In this document: piece by piece, positions 43,949 to 53,148 of the stretch
Layout of the letters: each line of letters starts with the position of its first letter
How positions within the stretch are numbered: position 1 is the stretch's first letter
Assembly (NCBI RefSeq): GCF_024741235.1
Contig: NZ_JANSKA010000001.1
Location: forward strand, 186,001 to 250,000
DNA length: 64,000 nucleotides
Direction of reading: 5' to 3'
Origin: Tractidigestivibacter montrealensis
Lineage (GTDB): Bacteria > Actinomycetota > Coriobacteriia > Coriobacteriales > Atopobiaceae
The notes under the pieces: model-generated
What the model saw: the letters and a program-made list of their open reading frames with translations, nothing else
Told to the model about the DNA's origin: nothing
Database searches by the model: none
Made by a program: the position numbers and the translations under genes

Positions 43949-44024
43949 GAATTACGCACGGTCGTGATTCAGGTTCGTGTGTTGCTGGGCTTTTCTCGAC
44001 GATAGACTCAGCCGTGCGTAGTTC
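43949..44024. repeat. Inverted repeat with ACGCACGG arms
   Basis: Arms GAATTACGCACGG (43949-43961) and CCGTGCGTAGTTC (44012-44024) pair at 12 of 13 positions around a 50-base loop. It is in the 371-base spacer between the divergent nitroreductase and DUF1304 genes. Confidence 0.5.
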
Positions 44025-44094
44025 GGAGCTCTGGGGACGGCGAGAAGCTCGCGGCCTCCGAAACACGATTCGCCCCCATCCAAACCCAAATTTC

Positions 44095-44108
44095 AATTGT
44101 GTACAATT
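44095..44108. promoter_or_regulatory. Operator-like palindrome AATTGT-GT-ACAATT
   Basis: Perfect 6-bp arms two bases apart in an AT-rich patch, 93 bases before the DUF1304 start. The size and symmetry suit a MarR- or TetR-type dimer. No regulator gene is adjacent. Confidence 0.4.
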
Positions 44109-44200
44109 TATTTTTCTCGCCAGAGCGGCCAGCAAGAGAAAACGAACGCCCCTAGACTAGACACCGACAGAAAATTGCTACATCAGCGATAGGAGTTACC

Positions 44201-44557
44201 ATGTCCGTCATCACTACTGTCCTTGCCGTGCTGGTTGCGGCGGAGTTCCTCTTCATCTTCTATCTGGAAACTCTCGCGACCACCTCGGAGCGCACGGCGC
44301 AGACGTTCAACATGACCGTCGACGAGCTTTCGCGCCCCTCGGTGAGCACGCTCTTCAAGAACCAGGGAGTCTACAACGGCGTCCTTGCGATTCTGTTGCT
44401 TGTGGCTGCGCTGTGCATCCCCAGCAAGGCGGCGGTGATTGCCCTTAGCACGTCGATGGTTGCCGTCGCCGCGTACGGAGCCGCCACCAGCGACCCCAAG
44501 ATCATTCTCAAGCAAGGCCTTCTGCCTGCGATTCTCCTGGTGAGCTGCCTTATCTAG
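44201..44557 (+). CDS. DUF1304 family small membrane protein
   Basis: A 118-residue protein with four hydrophobic helices, matching the DUF1304 pattern: N-terminal helix, HFY/IFYLE motif (here FIFYLETLATTS), NQGVYNGVLA near 65, and two C-terminal helices. Function is unknown. ATG 44201 follows AGGAG. Its stop overlaps the stop of the convergent CPBP gene by eight bases. Confidence 0.85.
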   Translation: MSVITTVLAVLVAAEFLFIFYLETLATTSERTAQTFNMTVDELSRPSVSTLFKNQGVYNGVLAILLLVAALCIPSKAAVIALSTSMVAVAAYGAATSDPKIILKQGLLPAILLVSCLI

Positions 44558-45509
44558 CGACGTCCGCGCTCGGGGCGCCAAGGCGCCCCAACAGCCAGAG
44601 TGCCAGTAGCACCACCGGGATGCAGCCGAGAAGCCCCAACGGCATTGGCCCAAGAATGCCGCCTGCACTGCGGCTAAACCACATGCCCAAGCCAGCCACG
44701 GCATTGAGAGATCCATGCGCGAGTGCGCAAGGCCAAACGCTTCCCGAGCGCTCGCGGAGAAAGCAGAGAAACATTCCAAACGCCATGCAAAAGATGGTCA
44801 TGGCAACAATGCCAAGCACGGGAAACCCCAGGTAATCGGTGCCGTAGTTATACCCCATAGCAATGAGGGGCGCGTGCCAGAGGCCCCATGCAGCTCCAGT
44901 GAGAATCGCCGCGTGGCGGCGCGACATCTGCTCCCTCAGCGCGGGATAGAGAAACCCGCGCCAGCCTGCTTCCTCGCCAATGGCAAGCAGCATGTTGATG
45001 AATGGGGCGAAAATCACAGCATTGGCAACCTGGACGGCAAAGATTGCCGGAACCTGGTCGGCGCCTATGCCAAGCTGGGCGATGGCGGCAGCGGAGAAGC
45101 GCGATGCCTCCGGATCGAAGTCCCCGGAGAGGAAGACAAAGTACACCACGGAGCCGGCAAGCGTAAGGGCTGGTGGGATAGCCAACGCAAGCAGATACCA
45201 GCGCACCCCACCCTTGATACGAGGCCGCCAACCGGCGTCGACGGTGGTTTTTCTCGCCACACGGACGATAATTGTGGCAGCAAGTGGCCCGAACATAGAG
45301 ACGGCAAGCAGCGGGCCCCATACAACGCTCGACTCGTCGATGGCCCATCCCGATTGGGCACCAGCGAGAATCCAGCTCACCCAGTCCAGCGCAAACGTAA
45401 CCACAAGGAAGAGGATGACGGTCCCTCTCGCAGACTGAACGGGCTCATCGGAATCCACAGCAAACACCATCCCCCGCATCGAGCTGCCAGTAGCGCTTGA
45501 CTCCACCAC
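44550..45509 (-). CDS. CPBP family intramembrane metalloprotease (CAAX-like)
   Basis: An integral membrane protein of up to 319 residues with about eight helices. The CPBP/Abi signature is EEAGWRGFLYPAL (glutamate pair plus Arg, near 164), followed by GLWHAPL with the first conserved His and ALAHGSLNA with the second. Such proteins cleave or process membrane peptides; bacterial members are linked to bacteriocin immunity or peptide maturation. The start is uncertain: GTG 45509 has no ribosome site, and ATGs at 45479 and 45470 are alternatives. The spacer 45510-45663 holds nothing recognisable. Confidence 0.82.
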   Translation of the reverse strand: MVESSATGSSMRGMVFAVDSDEPVQSARGTVILFLVVTFALDWVSWILAGAQSGWAIDESSVVWGPLLAVSMFGPLAATIIVRVARKTTVDAGWRPRIKGGVRWYLLALAIPPALTLAGSVVYFVFLSGDFDPEASRFSAAAIAQLGIGADQVPAIFAVQVANAVIFAPFINMLLAIGEEAGWRGFLYPALREQMSRRHAAILTGAAWGLWHAPLIAMGYNYGTDYLGFPVLGIVAMTIFCMAFGMFLCFLRERSGSVWPCALAHGSLNAVAGLGMWFSRSAGGILGPMPLGLLGCIPVVLLALWLLGRLGAPSADVAR

Positions 45510-45663
45510 GCGAGCGTGGCGGGGCCCATACTCGACACATTACACCGTCCGTGGGGAGAGAAACGTCCCAAAACAGCCCCGGAGCACCAGTTACGACACG
45601 CCGGCAGGGGGCACCGCCGGGAACGCCAGCCGCAGCGCCCCACCGCCGGCACCGCCCCGCCCC

Positions 45664-46075
45664 CTACTCCCCCACGGTATAGAGCGCCCGGAAGTAGCCG
45701 TCTGGCACGGCCATGAGCTCGTCGAAGGTGCCCCGCTCGCACACGCGGCCGTCGCGCAGCACCAAGATGCCGTCGAAGAGCCGCAGCTGCCCGGCGTCCA
45801 GACGGTGCGTCACCATGATGCGCGTAGTCCCCTCAAGCGCCACCACCGAGCGGGTGACCTGGTCGGGCGCCTCCTGGTCCAGGGCCGACGTGGCCTCGTC
45901 GAGGAGCAGCACCCCCGACCCATGCAGCAGGCTCCGCGCGATGCACACACGCTGCCGCTCGCCGCCAGAGAGGTTGGACCCTCCCTCGCCGCACGGGTAG
46001 TCCATACCGTGCGCCGCCACCCCAGGCCAGACGACATCATGGTCTATGCCTTTCTCGGCAAGCAGCGGCTGGACC
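45664..46075 (-). pseudogene. ABC transporter ATPase remnant (C-terminal end only)
   Basis: Only the last part of an exporter-type ABC ATPase remains: GMDYPCGEGG, the signature NLSGGERQRVCIARSLL, Walker B VLLLDEATSALD, and the switch His in MVTHRLD, ending normally at 45664. Walker A and the whole membrane domain are missing. Upstream of about 46075 the sequence changes abruptly into the AraC-like fragment of the opposite strand. A deletion that removed the 5' halves of two divergent genes explains this. The right edge is approximate. Confidence 0.75.
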
Positions 46076-46079
46076 AGGT

Positions 46080-46725
46080 GCTCATGCCCCTCGCGCCCGC
46101 CTCGTCCAACTTCTTTCAAGTGCTGATTGACAACCTTGGCCAGGAGCAGCAAGACACCACGGAGATAACGAAGGCGGGCGAGGTTGACCCTGCCATGCTA
46201 CAGGACATCTTCTCGCTCATGGTGGTTGCCTACGCCGAGCGCCGGGAGGAGCGGGAGCTGGTAATAGATGGCCTGGCCTCAGCGGCCATCGCGCTGGCAA
46301 GTCCCGCGATTCGCCGACCTCCCGGACGCCGACGCCCCGACGACCTTGTCGCCCTGCTGCTCACCGAAATAGCCGCGCATCCCGAGAGCGTCACGCTCCA
46401 GGGGTTGGCCGAGCGCTTCTCGTACAACCCCACCTACCTCTCTGGGCTGCTTCACGCGCAGTGCGTACGGACCTTCTCGCAGCTCGTTCGCGAACAGCGC
46501 ATGCTTCGCGCCCACCAGCTGCTTACGGACACGGGGCTTCCCGTGGCAAAGGCCGCGGCAATGGTTGGGTATGAAGGAACCAGCAACTTCCATCGGCTGT
46601 TTCGCGAGCACTTTGGCGAGACTCCCGCACAGGTGCGCGCCGGACGTAGCGCACGCGCCGCGGCTATGATGGAGACCCGCGCCCACAATGACCACTCACA
46701 GGAGGTACACGATGACCGAGCATGA
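46080..46725 (+). pseudogene. AraC family regulator remnant (C-terminal half)
   Basis: From about 46086 the frame reads as the linker and DNA-binding half of an AraC-type regulator: NFFQVLIDNL, then two helix-turn-helix units (TLQGLAERFSYNPTYLSGLLH near 46391-46455 and LPVAKAAAMVGYEGTSNFHRLFREHFGETPAQVR near 46540-46640). No start codon with a ribosome site precedes it, and the N-terminal sensor domain is missing. It ends at 46725, overlapping the cupin gene by 14 bases. Residual expression of the DNA-binding half from an unrelated promoter cannot be ruled out. Confidence 0.72.
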
Positions 46726-47191
46726 TAGCAGCGCGGCAGCAGATGGCACACCACGGCTCAGCGACTACGCGCAGCGCGTGATTGGTGAGCTGGACCTAGC
46801 ACCGCACCCCGAGGGCGGGTGGTATCGCCGCACGTGGCAGTCGGCGTTGGCGACAGACGCTAGTGGGAATCGCCCACTAGCATCGTGCATCTATTTTCTG
46901 CTGCCGGCGGGTGACGCCAGCGCGTGGCATGTTGTCGACGCAGACGAGCTGTGGCTCTGGCACGGGCCCGGTGCGGTGACGCTCGAGCTGGGCGGCAACG
47001 GCGAGCAGCCTGACGAGCGCGGCGCGCGGCGCGTGACGCTGCGCGTAGACAATCACGGCGCCTGTGGCGAGCTGATTGTCCCCGCGGGGGTCTGGCAGCG
47101 CACGCTTCCCGCCAGCGAAGATGCGCTGGTCTCCTGCGTGGTAAGCCCGGGCTTTACCTTCGACGGCTTCAAGCTGGCGTCTCAGGACTAG
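46712..47191 (+). CDS. Cupin family protein (DUF985)
   Basis: A 159-residue cupin. The DUF985 pattern is clear: APHPEGGWYRRTW near 31-43, SCIYFLLPAGDASAWHVVDADELWLWHGPG near 58-87 with the cupin His and Glu, and VPAGVWQRTLP near 130. The enzymatic role is unknown. I chose ATG 46712 with GGAGGT seven bases upstream. It overlaps the AraC remnant and precedes the FNR-like gene by two bases, so it may be co-transcribed with it. Confidence 0.85.
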   Translation: MTEHDSSAAADGTPRLSDYAQRVIGELDLAPHPEGGWYRRTWQSALATDASGNRPLASCIYFLLPAGDASAWHVVDADELWLWHGPGAVTLELGGNGEQPDERGARRVTLRVDNHGACGELIVPAGVWQRTLPASEDALVSCVVSPGFTFDGFKLASQD

Positions 47192-47193
47192 GC

Positions 47194-47910
47194 ATGCACG
47201 TGGCCCACGACGACAACATACCCTGCCAGCAGTGCGAGGGCTGCGGCTTCAAAGCGGCAAACGGCACCTGCGTGAACAGGATTCGCCTGTTCGCGGGCCT
47301 GCCCGACAACGCGAAGCACGATCTTCTCGCCCGCTCGGTTCGTTCCACCCACCGGCGCGGGGACATCCTGGTGCACGAGGGCGACCCCATCGACTCAGTC
47401 CTTATCGTACGGTCTGGGCGAATCAAAACCTTCCGCATCGACCCCGACGGCGTGGAGTACGTACTCGACGTGCTGCACGATGGACAGGCAATCTGGCACG
47501 GAATGTTCCTCGAGGACAACGTCTACCACTACTCCGTAGGCTGCCTTACCCGCGTTGAGCTGTGCTCCATTCACCGTACGGACTTCGAGGCCATGCTCTC
47601 GGAGCACCCCGACGCCGCCATGGGACTCATCCGCATGGTGTGCACCGAGCTGGATGACGCGGAAGAAAAGGCCATGATGCTGGGCATTCGCGACCCGCGG
47701 CGACGCGTGGCGCAGTACCTGCTGCTTCGTGACGAGCGCTGCATGGGCACCGAAATCCACCTTGGGCTGGAAGACATTGCGGCCTCGGTGGGCTTGCGGC
47801 CCGAGACCGTCTCTCGTGCGATATCCTCGCTGAGCAAGGAGGGGCTGGTCGAGCGCGTGGGCCGCGGGCGGCTGCGCATCATCGACCGCGACGGCATGCG
47901 CGGGGTGTAG
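47194..47910 (+). CDS. fnr: FNR-type oxygen-sensing transcription regulator
   Basis: A Crp/Fnr family activator of 238 residues. An N-terminal cysteine cluster (C11, C14, C17, C26) and a central C124, in the position of E. coli FNR C122, suit a [4Fe-4S] sensor. Then come a cyclic-nucleotide-like beta roll (about 30-125), a dimer helix, and a C-terminal helix-turn-helix, DIAASVGLRPETVSRAISSL. The recognition helix has the E-x-x-S-R pattern that reads TTGAT half-sites. A perfect TTGATTTCAATCAA box stands 405 bases downstream, before pflA, so it probably activates pflAB without oxygen. ATG 47194 is two bases after the cupin stop. Confidence 0.85.
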   Translation: MHVAHDDNIPCQQCEGCGFKAANGTCVNRIRLFAGLPDNAKHDLLARSVRSTHRRGDILVHEGDPIDSVLIVRSGRIKTFRIDPDGVEYVLDVLHDGQAIWHGMFLEDNVYHYSVGCLTRVELCSIHRTDFEAMLSEHPDAAMGLIRMVCTELDDAEEKAMMLGIRDPRRRVAQYLLLRDERCMGTEIHLGLEDIAASVGLRPETVSRAISSLSKEGLVERVGRGRLRIIDRDGMRGV

Positions 47911-47944
47911 CGCACGGATAGCACTGTCATCTGACAGCCGTGAC

Positions 47945-48192
47945 GCATAAAAACCGCCTATCGAACAGAATTTGGGATCAGCGTGCACAAAAATGCTCTA
48001 GCGAACCGGACCCTACGGCACCAGTAATCAATAATTGAACTACATATGTATGAAATCGCATAATTGCATAATATTTTGCATAGATATGCAAATATAGTTC
48101 AATGATTGATTTCATAGCCGAATTGCCAACGTTCGATAGAGCCATTTTGTGCAGCGGTCGCCCAAATTCTGTTCGATAAAACGTTTTTATGC
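47945..48192. repeat. 248-bp nested inverted repeat element, copy B
   Basis: Same layout as copy A at 11369-11616. Two units 40 bases apart on the left (CTATCGAAC at 47958 and CTAGCGAAC at 47998) face two inverted units 40 apart on the right (GTTCGATAG at 48131 and GTTCGATAA at 48171). The core is 124 bases (48007-48130) and AT-rich, with further nested inverted blocks (AATCAATAATTGAACT against AGTTCAATGATTGATT). The outer arms GCATAAAAAC and GTTTTTATGC are exact complements. The copy has CGAAC/GTTCG where copy A has CGGAC/GTCCG, so pairing is preserved. Confidence 0.75.
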
Positions 48193-48314
48193 GGCGCCGA
48201 TAGCATTACCAGATCAATGTCCCTCGCATAAGGCTTCCAATCTAGGGTGTCGCATATGGTGTGCACCATTTATCACCGCCGCTCCCGCAGTATTGCTCTG
48301 AAATTTCCCATTAC

Positions 48315-48328
48315 TTGATTTCAATCAA
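48315..48328 (+). promoter_or_regulatory. FNR box upstream of pflA
   Basis: TTGATTTCAATCAA, a perfect match to the FNR consensus TTGAT-N4-ATCAA. Its centre (48321.5) lies 29.5 bases before the first base of a TACATT -10 box, exactly the class II (-41.5) geometry. Confidence 0.85.
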
Positions 48329-48350
48329 GGAAACATCTAGGTCCTCACCC

Positions 48351-48356
48351 TACATT
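48351..48356 (+). promoter_or_regulatory. -10 box of the pflAB promoter
   Basis: TACATT, four of six matches to TATAAT. Expected transcription start is near 48363, giving a leader of about 40 bases before the pflA ATG at 48404. Confidence 0.6.
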
Positions 48357-48403
48357 TGAGCGCGCAGTGTGGGTTTGGACTAGCTCGGGGGCGGAGGCAA
48401 ACC

Positions 48404-49150
48404 ATGCAGGGACGTATTCACTCGACCGAGTCATTTGGCTCGGCGGACGGCCCGGGAGTGCGCTTTATTGTCTTCCTCCAGGGATGCCCCATGCGCTGCC
48501 GCTACTGCCACAATCCCGATACCTGGGCCCTCGACCGCGGCACCCTCATGGAGCCGGCCGAGCTGCTCGACCAGGCAGAACGTTATCGAAGCTACTGGGG
48601 GCGTGAAGGCGGCATCACCGTCTCGGGTGGTGAGGCACTGCTCCAGCCGGAGTTTGTGGCGGAGCTCTTCGAAGCCGCCCACGCCCGCGGCATCAACACG
48701 TGCCTGGACACCTCGCTCGCGCCCTTCACCCGCCAGCAGCCGTTCTACCAGGCATGGGAACGCATCATGGCCGCCTGTGACCTGGTTCTCGCAGACATCA
48801 AGCACATCGACCCCGTCGAGCACCGTGCCCTCACCGGCCACTCTAACGAGAACATCCTCGACGCCCTGCGCTGGCTCTCCAACGCAGGAGTACCCGTGTG
48901 GATCCGCCACGTGCTGGTCCCCGGCATCACCGACAACGACGAGTACCTCCGTCGCACCGCGGACTTCATCAAGACGCTCTCGAACGTCCGCCGCGTCGAC
49001 GTGCTCCCCTACCACAGCCTGGGCGTCTACAAGTGGGACGAGCTCGGCATACCTTACACGCTGCGCGACACCCAGCCGCCCAGCAAGGAACGTGTGGAAA
49101 ACGCGGAACGAATCCTCGGCGCGGCCGTGTCGGGGCTTCCGCAGGCATAG
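48404..49150 (+). CDS. pflA: Pyruvate formate-lyase activating enzyme
   Basis: A 248-residue radical SAM enzyme that puts the glycyl radical on PflB. The cluster motif is GCPMRCRYCHNPD (C-x3-C-x2-C, near 27-36), preceded by the FGSADGPGVR stretch typical of PFL activases, with ISGGEA-like TVSGGEALLQ near 70 for SAM binding. I chose ATG 48404, with GGAGGC upstream. The order pflA before pflB is reversed from E. coli. Eighteen bases separate it from pflB, and both lie behind the FNR box. Confidence 0.93.
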   Translation: MQGRIHSTESFGSADGPGVRFIVFLQGCPMRCRYCHNPDTWALDRGTLMEPAELLDQAERYRSYWGREGGITVSGGEALLQPEFVAELFEAAHARGINTCLDTSLAPFTRQQPFYQAWERIMAACDLVLADIKHIDPVEHRALTGHSNENILDALRWLSNAGVPVWIRHVLVPGITDNDEYLRRTADFIKTLSNVRRVDVLPYHSLGVYKWDELGIPYTLRDTQPPSKERVENAERILGAAVSGLPQA

Positions 49151-49168
49151 CAACTACAGGAGGAACGC

Positions 49169-51439
49169 ATGGCACTACGTGAAGAATGGCAGGGCTTCTC
49201 GACAGGTCACTGGACGGACGACGTGAACGTTCGCGACTTCATCCAGCGCAACTACACCCAGTACGACGGCGACGAGTCGTTCCTCGCCGGCCCCACCGAG
49301 GCCACCGACAAGCTCTGGGGCAAGGTCCAGGAGCTCCAGAAGCAGGAGCGCGCCAACGGCGGCGTGCTTGACTGCGAGACCGAGGTTGTCTCGGGCCTCA
49401 CCGCGTATGGCCCCGGCTACATTGACCCCGAGCTCAAGGATCTCGAGAAGGTCGTTGGCCTCCAGACCGACAAGCCCCTGAAGCGTGCCTTCATGCCCTA
49501 CGGCGGCATCAAGATGGCGCAGCAGGCGGCCGAGAGCTACGGCTACAAGATCAACCCCAAGTATGACCAGATCTTCAACGAGTACCGCAAGACCCACAAC
49601 CAGGCCGTCTTTGACGCCTACACACCCGAGATGCGCGCTGCCCGCCACAGCCACGTGATCACCGGCCTGCCCGACACCTACGGCCGCGGCCGCATCGTGG
49701 GCGACTACCGCCGCGTGGCGCTCTACGGCATCGACTTCCTCATCGCCAAGAAGCAGGAGGACCTCCTCAACTGCGGCGACGGTACCATGACCGACGACGT
49801 CATCCGCCTGCGCGAGGAGATCGCCGAGCAGATCCGCGCACTCAGGGGCATGAAGGAGATGGCCAAGCTCTACGGCTACGACATCTCGCAGCCCGCGCGC
49901 GACGCACACGAGGCCGTGCAGTGGCTCTACTTTGGCTACCTGGCCGCCATCAAGACCCAGAACGGCGCCGCCATGTCCGTGGGTCGCATCTCCACGTTCC
50001 TGGACATCTACATCCAGCGCGACCTCGAGGCAGGCAAGCTCGACGAGACGCAGGCGCAGGAGCTCATCGACCACCTGGTCCTCAAGTTCCGCATGGTCAA
50101 GTTCGCGCGCATTCCCAGCTACAACGAGCTGTTCTCCGGCGACCCCGTGTGGGCCACGCTCGAGATGGCCGGCCTTGGCCAGGACGGCCGCCACATGGTG
50201 ACCAAGAACGACTTCCGCTTCCTGCACACGCTCGAGAACATGGGTCCCGCGCCCGAGCCCAACCTCACGGTGCTCTACTCCAAGCGCCTGCCCGAGGCGT
50301 TCCGCCGCTACGCGGCCAAGGTCTCCATCACCACCAGCTCGATCCAGTACGAGAACGACGACGTCATGCGCCCGGTGTGGGGCGACGACTACAGCATCTG
50401 CTGCTGCGTCTCGGCCACCCAGACCGGCAAGGAGATGCAGTTCTTTGGGGCCCGCGCGAACCTGGCCAAGTGCCTGAACTACGCCATCAACGGCGGCAAG
50501 GACCTCAAGTACACCGACAAGCAGGGCAACCACATGCAGGTTGGCCCCGAGCTTGCCCCCATCACGAGCGAGTACCTCGATTACGACGAGGTCATGCACA
50601 AGTTCGACATCATGATGGACTGGCTGGCCGGCCTGTACGTGAACATCCTCGACCTCATCCAGTACATGCACGACAAGTACTACTACGAGGCCGCCGAGAT
50701 GGCCCTCATCGACACCGACGTGCGCCGCACCTTTGCCACCGGTATCGCGGGCTTTAGCCACGTGGTGGACTCGCTCTCGGCCATCAAGTATGCCCGCGTG
50801 CGCACCGTGCGCGACGAGGACGGTCTGGTTGTGGACTACGTGCCCGAGGGCGACTTCCCCCGCTACGGCAACGACGACGACCGCGCGGACGACATCGCCG
50901 TGTGGCTGCTCAAGACCTTCATGACCAAGATCAAGAAGCACCACACCTACCGCAACTCCGAGGCCACGACGTCCATCCTTACCATCACGTCCAACGTGGT
51001 GTACGGCAAGGCCACCGGCGCCCTGCCCGACGGCCGTGCGGCGTTCACGCCCTTCTCGCCCGGCGCCAACCCCAGCTACGGCGCTGAGAAGAACGGCCTT
51101 CTCGCCAGCCTCAACTCCGTGGCGAAGCTGCCCTACGAGTATGCGCTCGACGGCATCTCCAACACGCAGACCATCAACCCCGGCGCGCTTGGCACCGACG
51201 AGCAGCAGCGCGTTGGCAACCTGGTGAACGTGCTTGACGGCTACTTCTCCAACGGCGCGCACCACCTGAACGTCAACGTCTTTGGCGTCGAGAAGCTCAA
51301 GGACGCGATGGAGCACCCCGAGAAGCCCGAGTATGCCAACTTCACGATCCGCGTCTCCGGCTATGCGGTGAAGTTCATCGACCTCACGCGCGAGCAGCAG
51401 CTCGACGTGATTGCGCGCACCTGCCACGAGCACATGTAG
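49169..51439 (+). CDS. pflB: Formate acetyltransferase (pyruvate formate-lyase)
   Basis: Converts pyruvate and CoA to acetyl-CoA and formate. The 756-residue length is that of true PFL. The active-site cysteines are in [29 protein letters not shown] (a CCC run near 410 where E. coli has CC), and the glycyl radical site is RVSGYAV, Gly 731, 25 residues from the end, as usual. Codon use is strongly C-ending, suggesting high expression. ATG 49169 follows AGGAGG. The enzyme is oxygen-sensitive, in line with FNR control. Confidence 0.96.
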   Translation: MALREEWQGFSTGHWTDDVNVRDFIQRNYTQYDGDESFLAGPTEATDKLWGKVQELQKQERANGGVLDCETEVVSGLTAYGPGYIDPELKDLEKVVGLQTDKPLKRAFMPYGGIKMAQQAAESYGYKINPKYDQIFNEYRKTHNQAVFDAYTPEMRAARHSHVITGLPDTYGRGRIVGDYRRVALYGIDFLIAKKQEDLLNCGDGTMTDDVIRLREEIAEQIRALRGMKEMAKLYGYDISQPARDAHEAVQWLYFGYLAAIKTQNGAAMSVGRISTFLDIYIQRDLEAGKLDETQAQELIDHLVLKFRMVKFARIPSYNELFSGDPVWATLEMAGLGQDGRHMVTKNDFRFLHTLENMGPAPEPNLTVLYSKRLPEAFRRYAAKVSITTSSIQYENDDVMRPVWGDDYSICCCVSATQTGKEMQFFGARANLAKCLNYAINGGKDLKYTDKQGNHMQVGPELAPITSEYLDYDEVMHKFDIMMDWLAGLYVNILDLIQYMHDKYYYEAAEMALIDTDVRRTFATGIAGFSHVVDSLSAIKYARVRTVRDEDGLVVDYVPEGDFPRYGNDDDRADDIAVWLLKTFMTKIKKHHTYRNSEATTSILTITSNVVYGKATGALPDGRAAFTPFSPGANPSYGAEKNGLLASLNSVAKLPYEYALDGISNTQTINPGALGTDEQQRVGNLVNVLDGYFSNGAHHLNVNVFGVEKLKDAMEHPEKPEYANFTIRVSGYAVKFIDLTREQQLDVIARTCHEHM

Positions 51440-51461
51440 GCACGTGCGAGAGATGCGCACC

Positions 51462-51499
51462 CACGGGGGATGGCCGCCATGCGGTCGCCCCCGTTTTTT
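51462..51499 (+). terminator. Terminator of pflAB
   Basis: ACGGGGG (from 51463) pairs with CCCCCGT (to 51494) around a GC-rich loop with internal GGCCGC pairing, then TTTTTT. Confidence 0.75.
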
Positions 51500-51523
51500 G
51501 TCGCCCCGATGCTGCTCGTCGCC

Positions 51524-51603
51524 CCGGTGCTGCTGAGAACTATTTCGACATTTTGGGCCGCGCGGGAGGTAAATTCCGTCGAATTTGTTCTCGGCTGCAC
51601 CGG
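51524..51603 (+). repeat. 80-bp inverted-repeat element, left copy (flanks the PTS island)
   Basis: Arms of 26 bases, beginning CCGGTGCTGCTGAGAAC and ending GTTCTCGGCTGCACCGG, pair at about 22 of 26 positions. The middle contains ATTTTGGG and GGTAAATTCC. A near-identical copy in the same orientation is at 59373-59451. The rest of the spacer to 51721 shows no gene. Confidence 0.7.
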
Positions 51604-51721
51604 GTTGACATAGCGGCATGGATAGCGGATCAGCCCTGGTTGGTTCAGCAGCGAAGCCCGTCTAAGGGATGCCAGCCAGCGCTAGTAGCTCCTAGCTTGA
51701 CTGATTTAGCTCTAAGGGACG

Positions 51722-53131
51722 CTATGGTTCCGCAAACCTCAAAGCAATCGTCGAGAAGACAGCAACACCTACCACAACTAACGTCAACAACACGAATGCC
51801 ATCTGTCCGCCCATTATCATCCCAGCTGTATTATCCCCCGCAGAGATTTGGGCAGCCCCCACAGCCGCCGCAACCGAGCTCACGCCTATTGAGCCACCCA
51901 ACTGCTGAAGTGCGTTGCATACCGAAGTTCCATCAGCCCGCAGGCCATCGTTGAGAGAAGATAGACCATAAGTCATCGAAGGACTAGCCAAGAAACCTTG
52001 ACCCATTCCTGAAAGCAGATACCACACTGCCAATCCCCAGGCGCCATTCAGTGGGCGGGTGCATAGCAGAATTGCACCTATTAGCATCAATGTAGCACCC
52101 GCTGCAATTGGAAAACGCGGTCCGATTCTATCGAGAAGTCGACCAGCAACCGGAGAGAGCAGCATGGTCGCCACGCAGCCTGGAATCATCACAAGACCAG
52201 AAACTTTTGCGCCCGCACCAATGGCCATTTGCGCGTAATTGGGAATGAGCCACGCATATCCGAGACATACCATGGATGTACTTGCGATAGCAGCCACCGA
52301 GGCCATGAATCTCGTTGAGGAAAATACTTCAGGCGATACCAAAGGATTCTAAGCACATCTCACATGCTTCACAAATTGAACGAGAAGAGCTGTACCTACC
52401 AAGAGGAGAACAACGACGAGAGCTGTAATACCACCGTTTGAGAGACGGTTCACGCCCACAACAATCAAGAGAAATCCAAGTGCGACAAATAAGAATCCAG
52501 CCACGTCGAACGGACGCCTATCCAGTTCTGTTGTCTGTCTTATGCAGGCTAATCCTGCTAAGAAAGCTGCAGCGAGGAGGGGAATCGAAAATGCAAACAT
52601 TGCGCGCCAACCAAATTCTTCTAGTACGACCCCACCGTATGCAGGCCCAATAGCCGGCGCCAATGAAATGATGAGCGAGGCAACACCCATCATCATGCCC
52701 AGATGATCAAGGGGCACCTGATCAACAACCATGTTGAACATGAGGGGCATTGCAACGCCGGTCCCCAGCCCCTGAATTATTCTGCCGGTCAGGAGCTGGG
52801 GAAATGAGACAGAAGTGCAGCACAGAATCGTTCCCGCTACGAAGGCAAGAGTTGAAGCAGTAAAAAGGCACCGCAGGGGATAGCGTGACTTAAGAACTGG
52901 GAATACGGGTATCGTCACAGATAACACCAGCAAATACGCGGATGTAATCCACTGAATAGTTGCAGTATCCACTCCCAATTCTGACATCATGACTGGGATG
53001 GCAACGTTTGTTGAAGTCTCGAAAACGATTGCGCAGAAGGCTAGGCTGCCCGAAGCGATAATTGAGATGGCCAATTTCGCGTCAAGTACTCGAGGCGAGG
53101 AACTTCCTTTCTGCGTAATACCATCTTTCAC
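51722..53131 (-). pseudogene. MFS drug-exporter-type permease interrupted by one amber codon
   Basis: A DHA2-type (EmrB/QacA) transporter of about 469 codons, with ETSTNVAIPVMMSELG in helix 1, GRIIQGLGTG near 116 (motif C region), and a second half beginning PLVSPEVFSSTRFM. Both halves are in the same frame. The only break is a TAG codon at 52349-52351 between helices 8 and 9, in a loop where CAG (Gln) would fit; one C-to-T change explains it. No frameshift is seen. It starts GTG at 53131. It ends the PTS operon, and lower GC matches its upstream neighbours. Two separate polypeptides, readthrough or a sequencing error are alternatives. Confidence 0.78.
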
Positions 53132-53148
53132 GTCAATCGGTAGCCTTC

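Noticed and set aside
43867-44135. N-terminal extension of the nitroreductase
   Set aside because: The upstream frame has no ribosome site or family similarity and overlaps an inverted repeat; the ATG at 43829 has a good site and matches the family start.
49175-51619. An 814-codon minus-strand open frame opposite pflB
   Set aside because: It is a mirror of the strongly biased pflB codons and has no recognisable domain.
52349-52351. TAG read as pyrrolysine or other recoding in the MFS gene
   Set aside because: No pyrrolysine genes or recoding structure are seen, and the position is a loop where Gln (CAG) fits; a point mutation is simpler.
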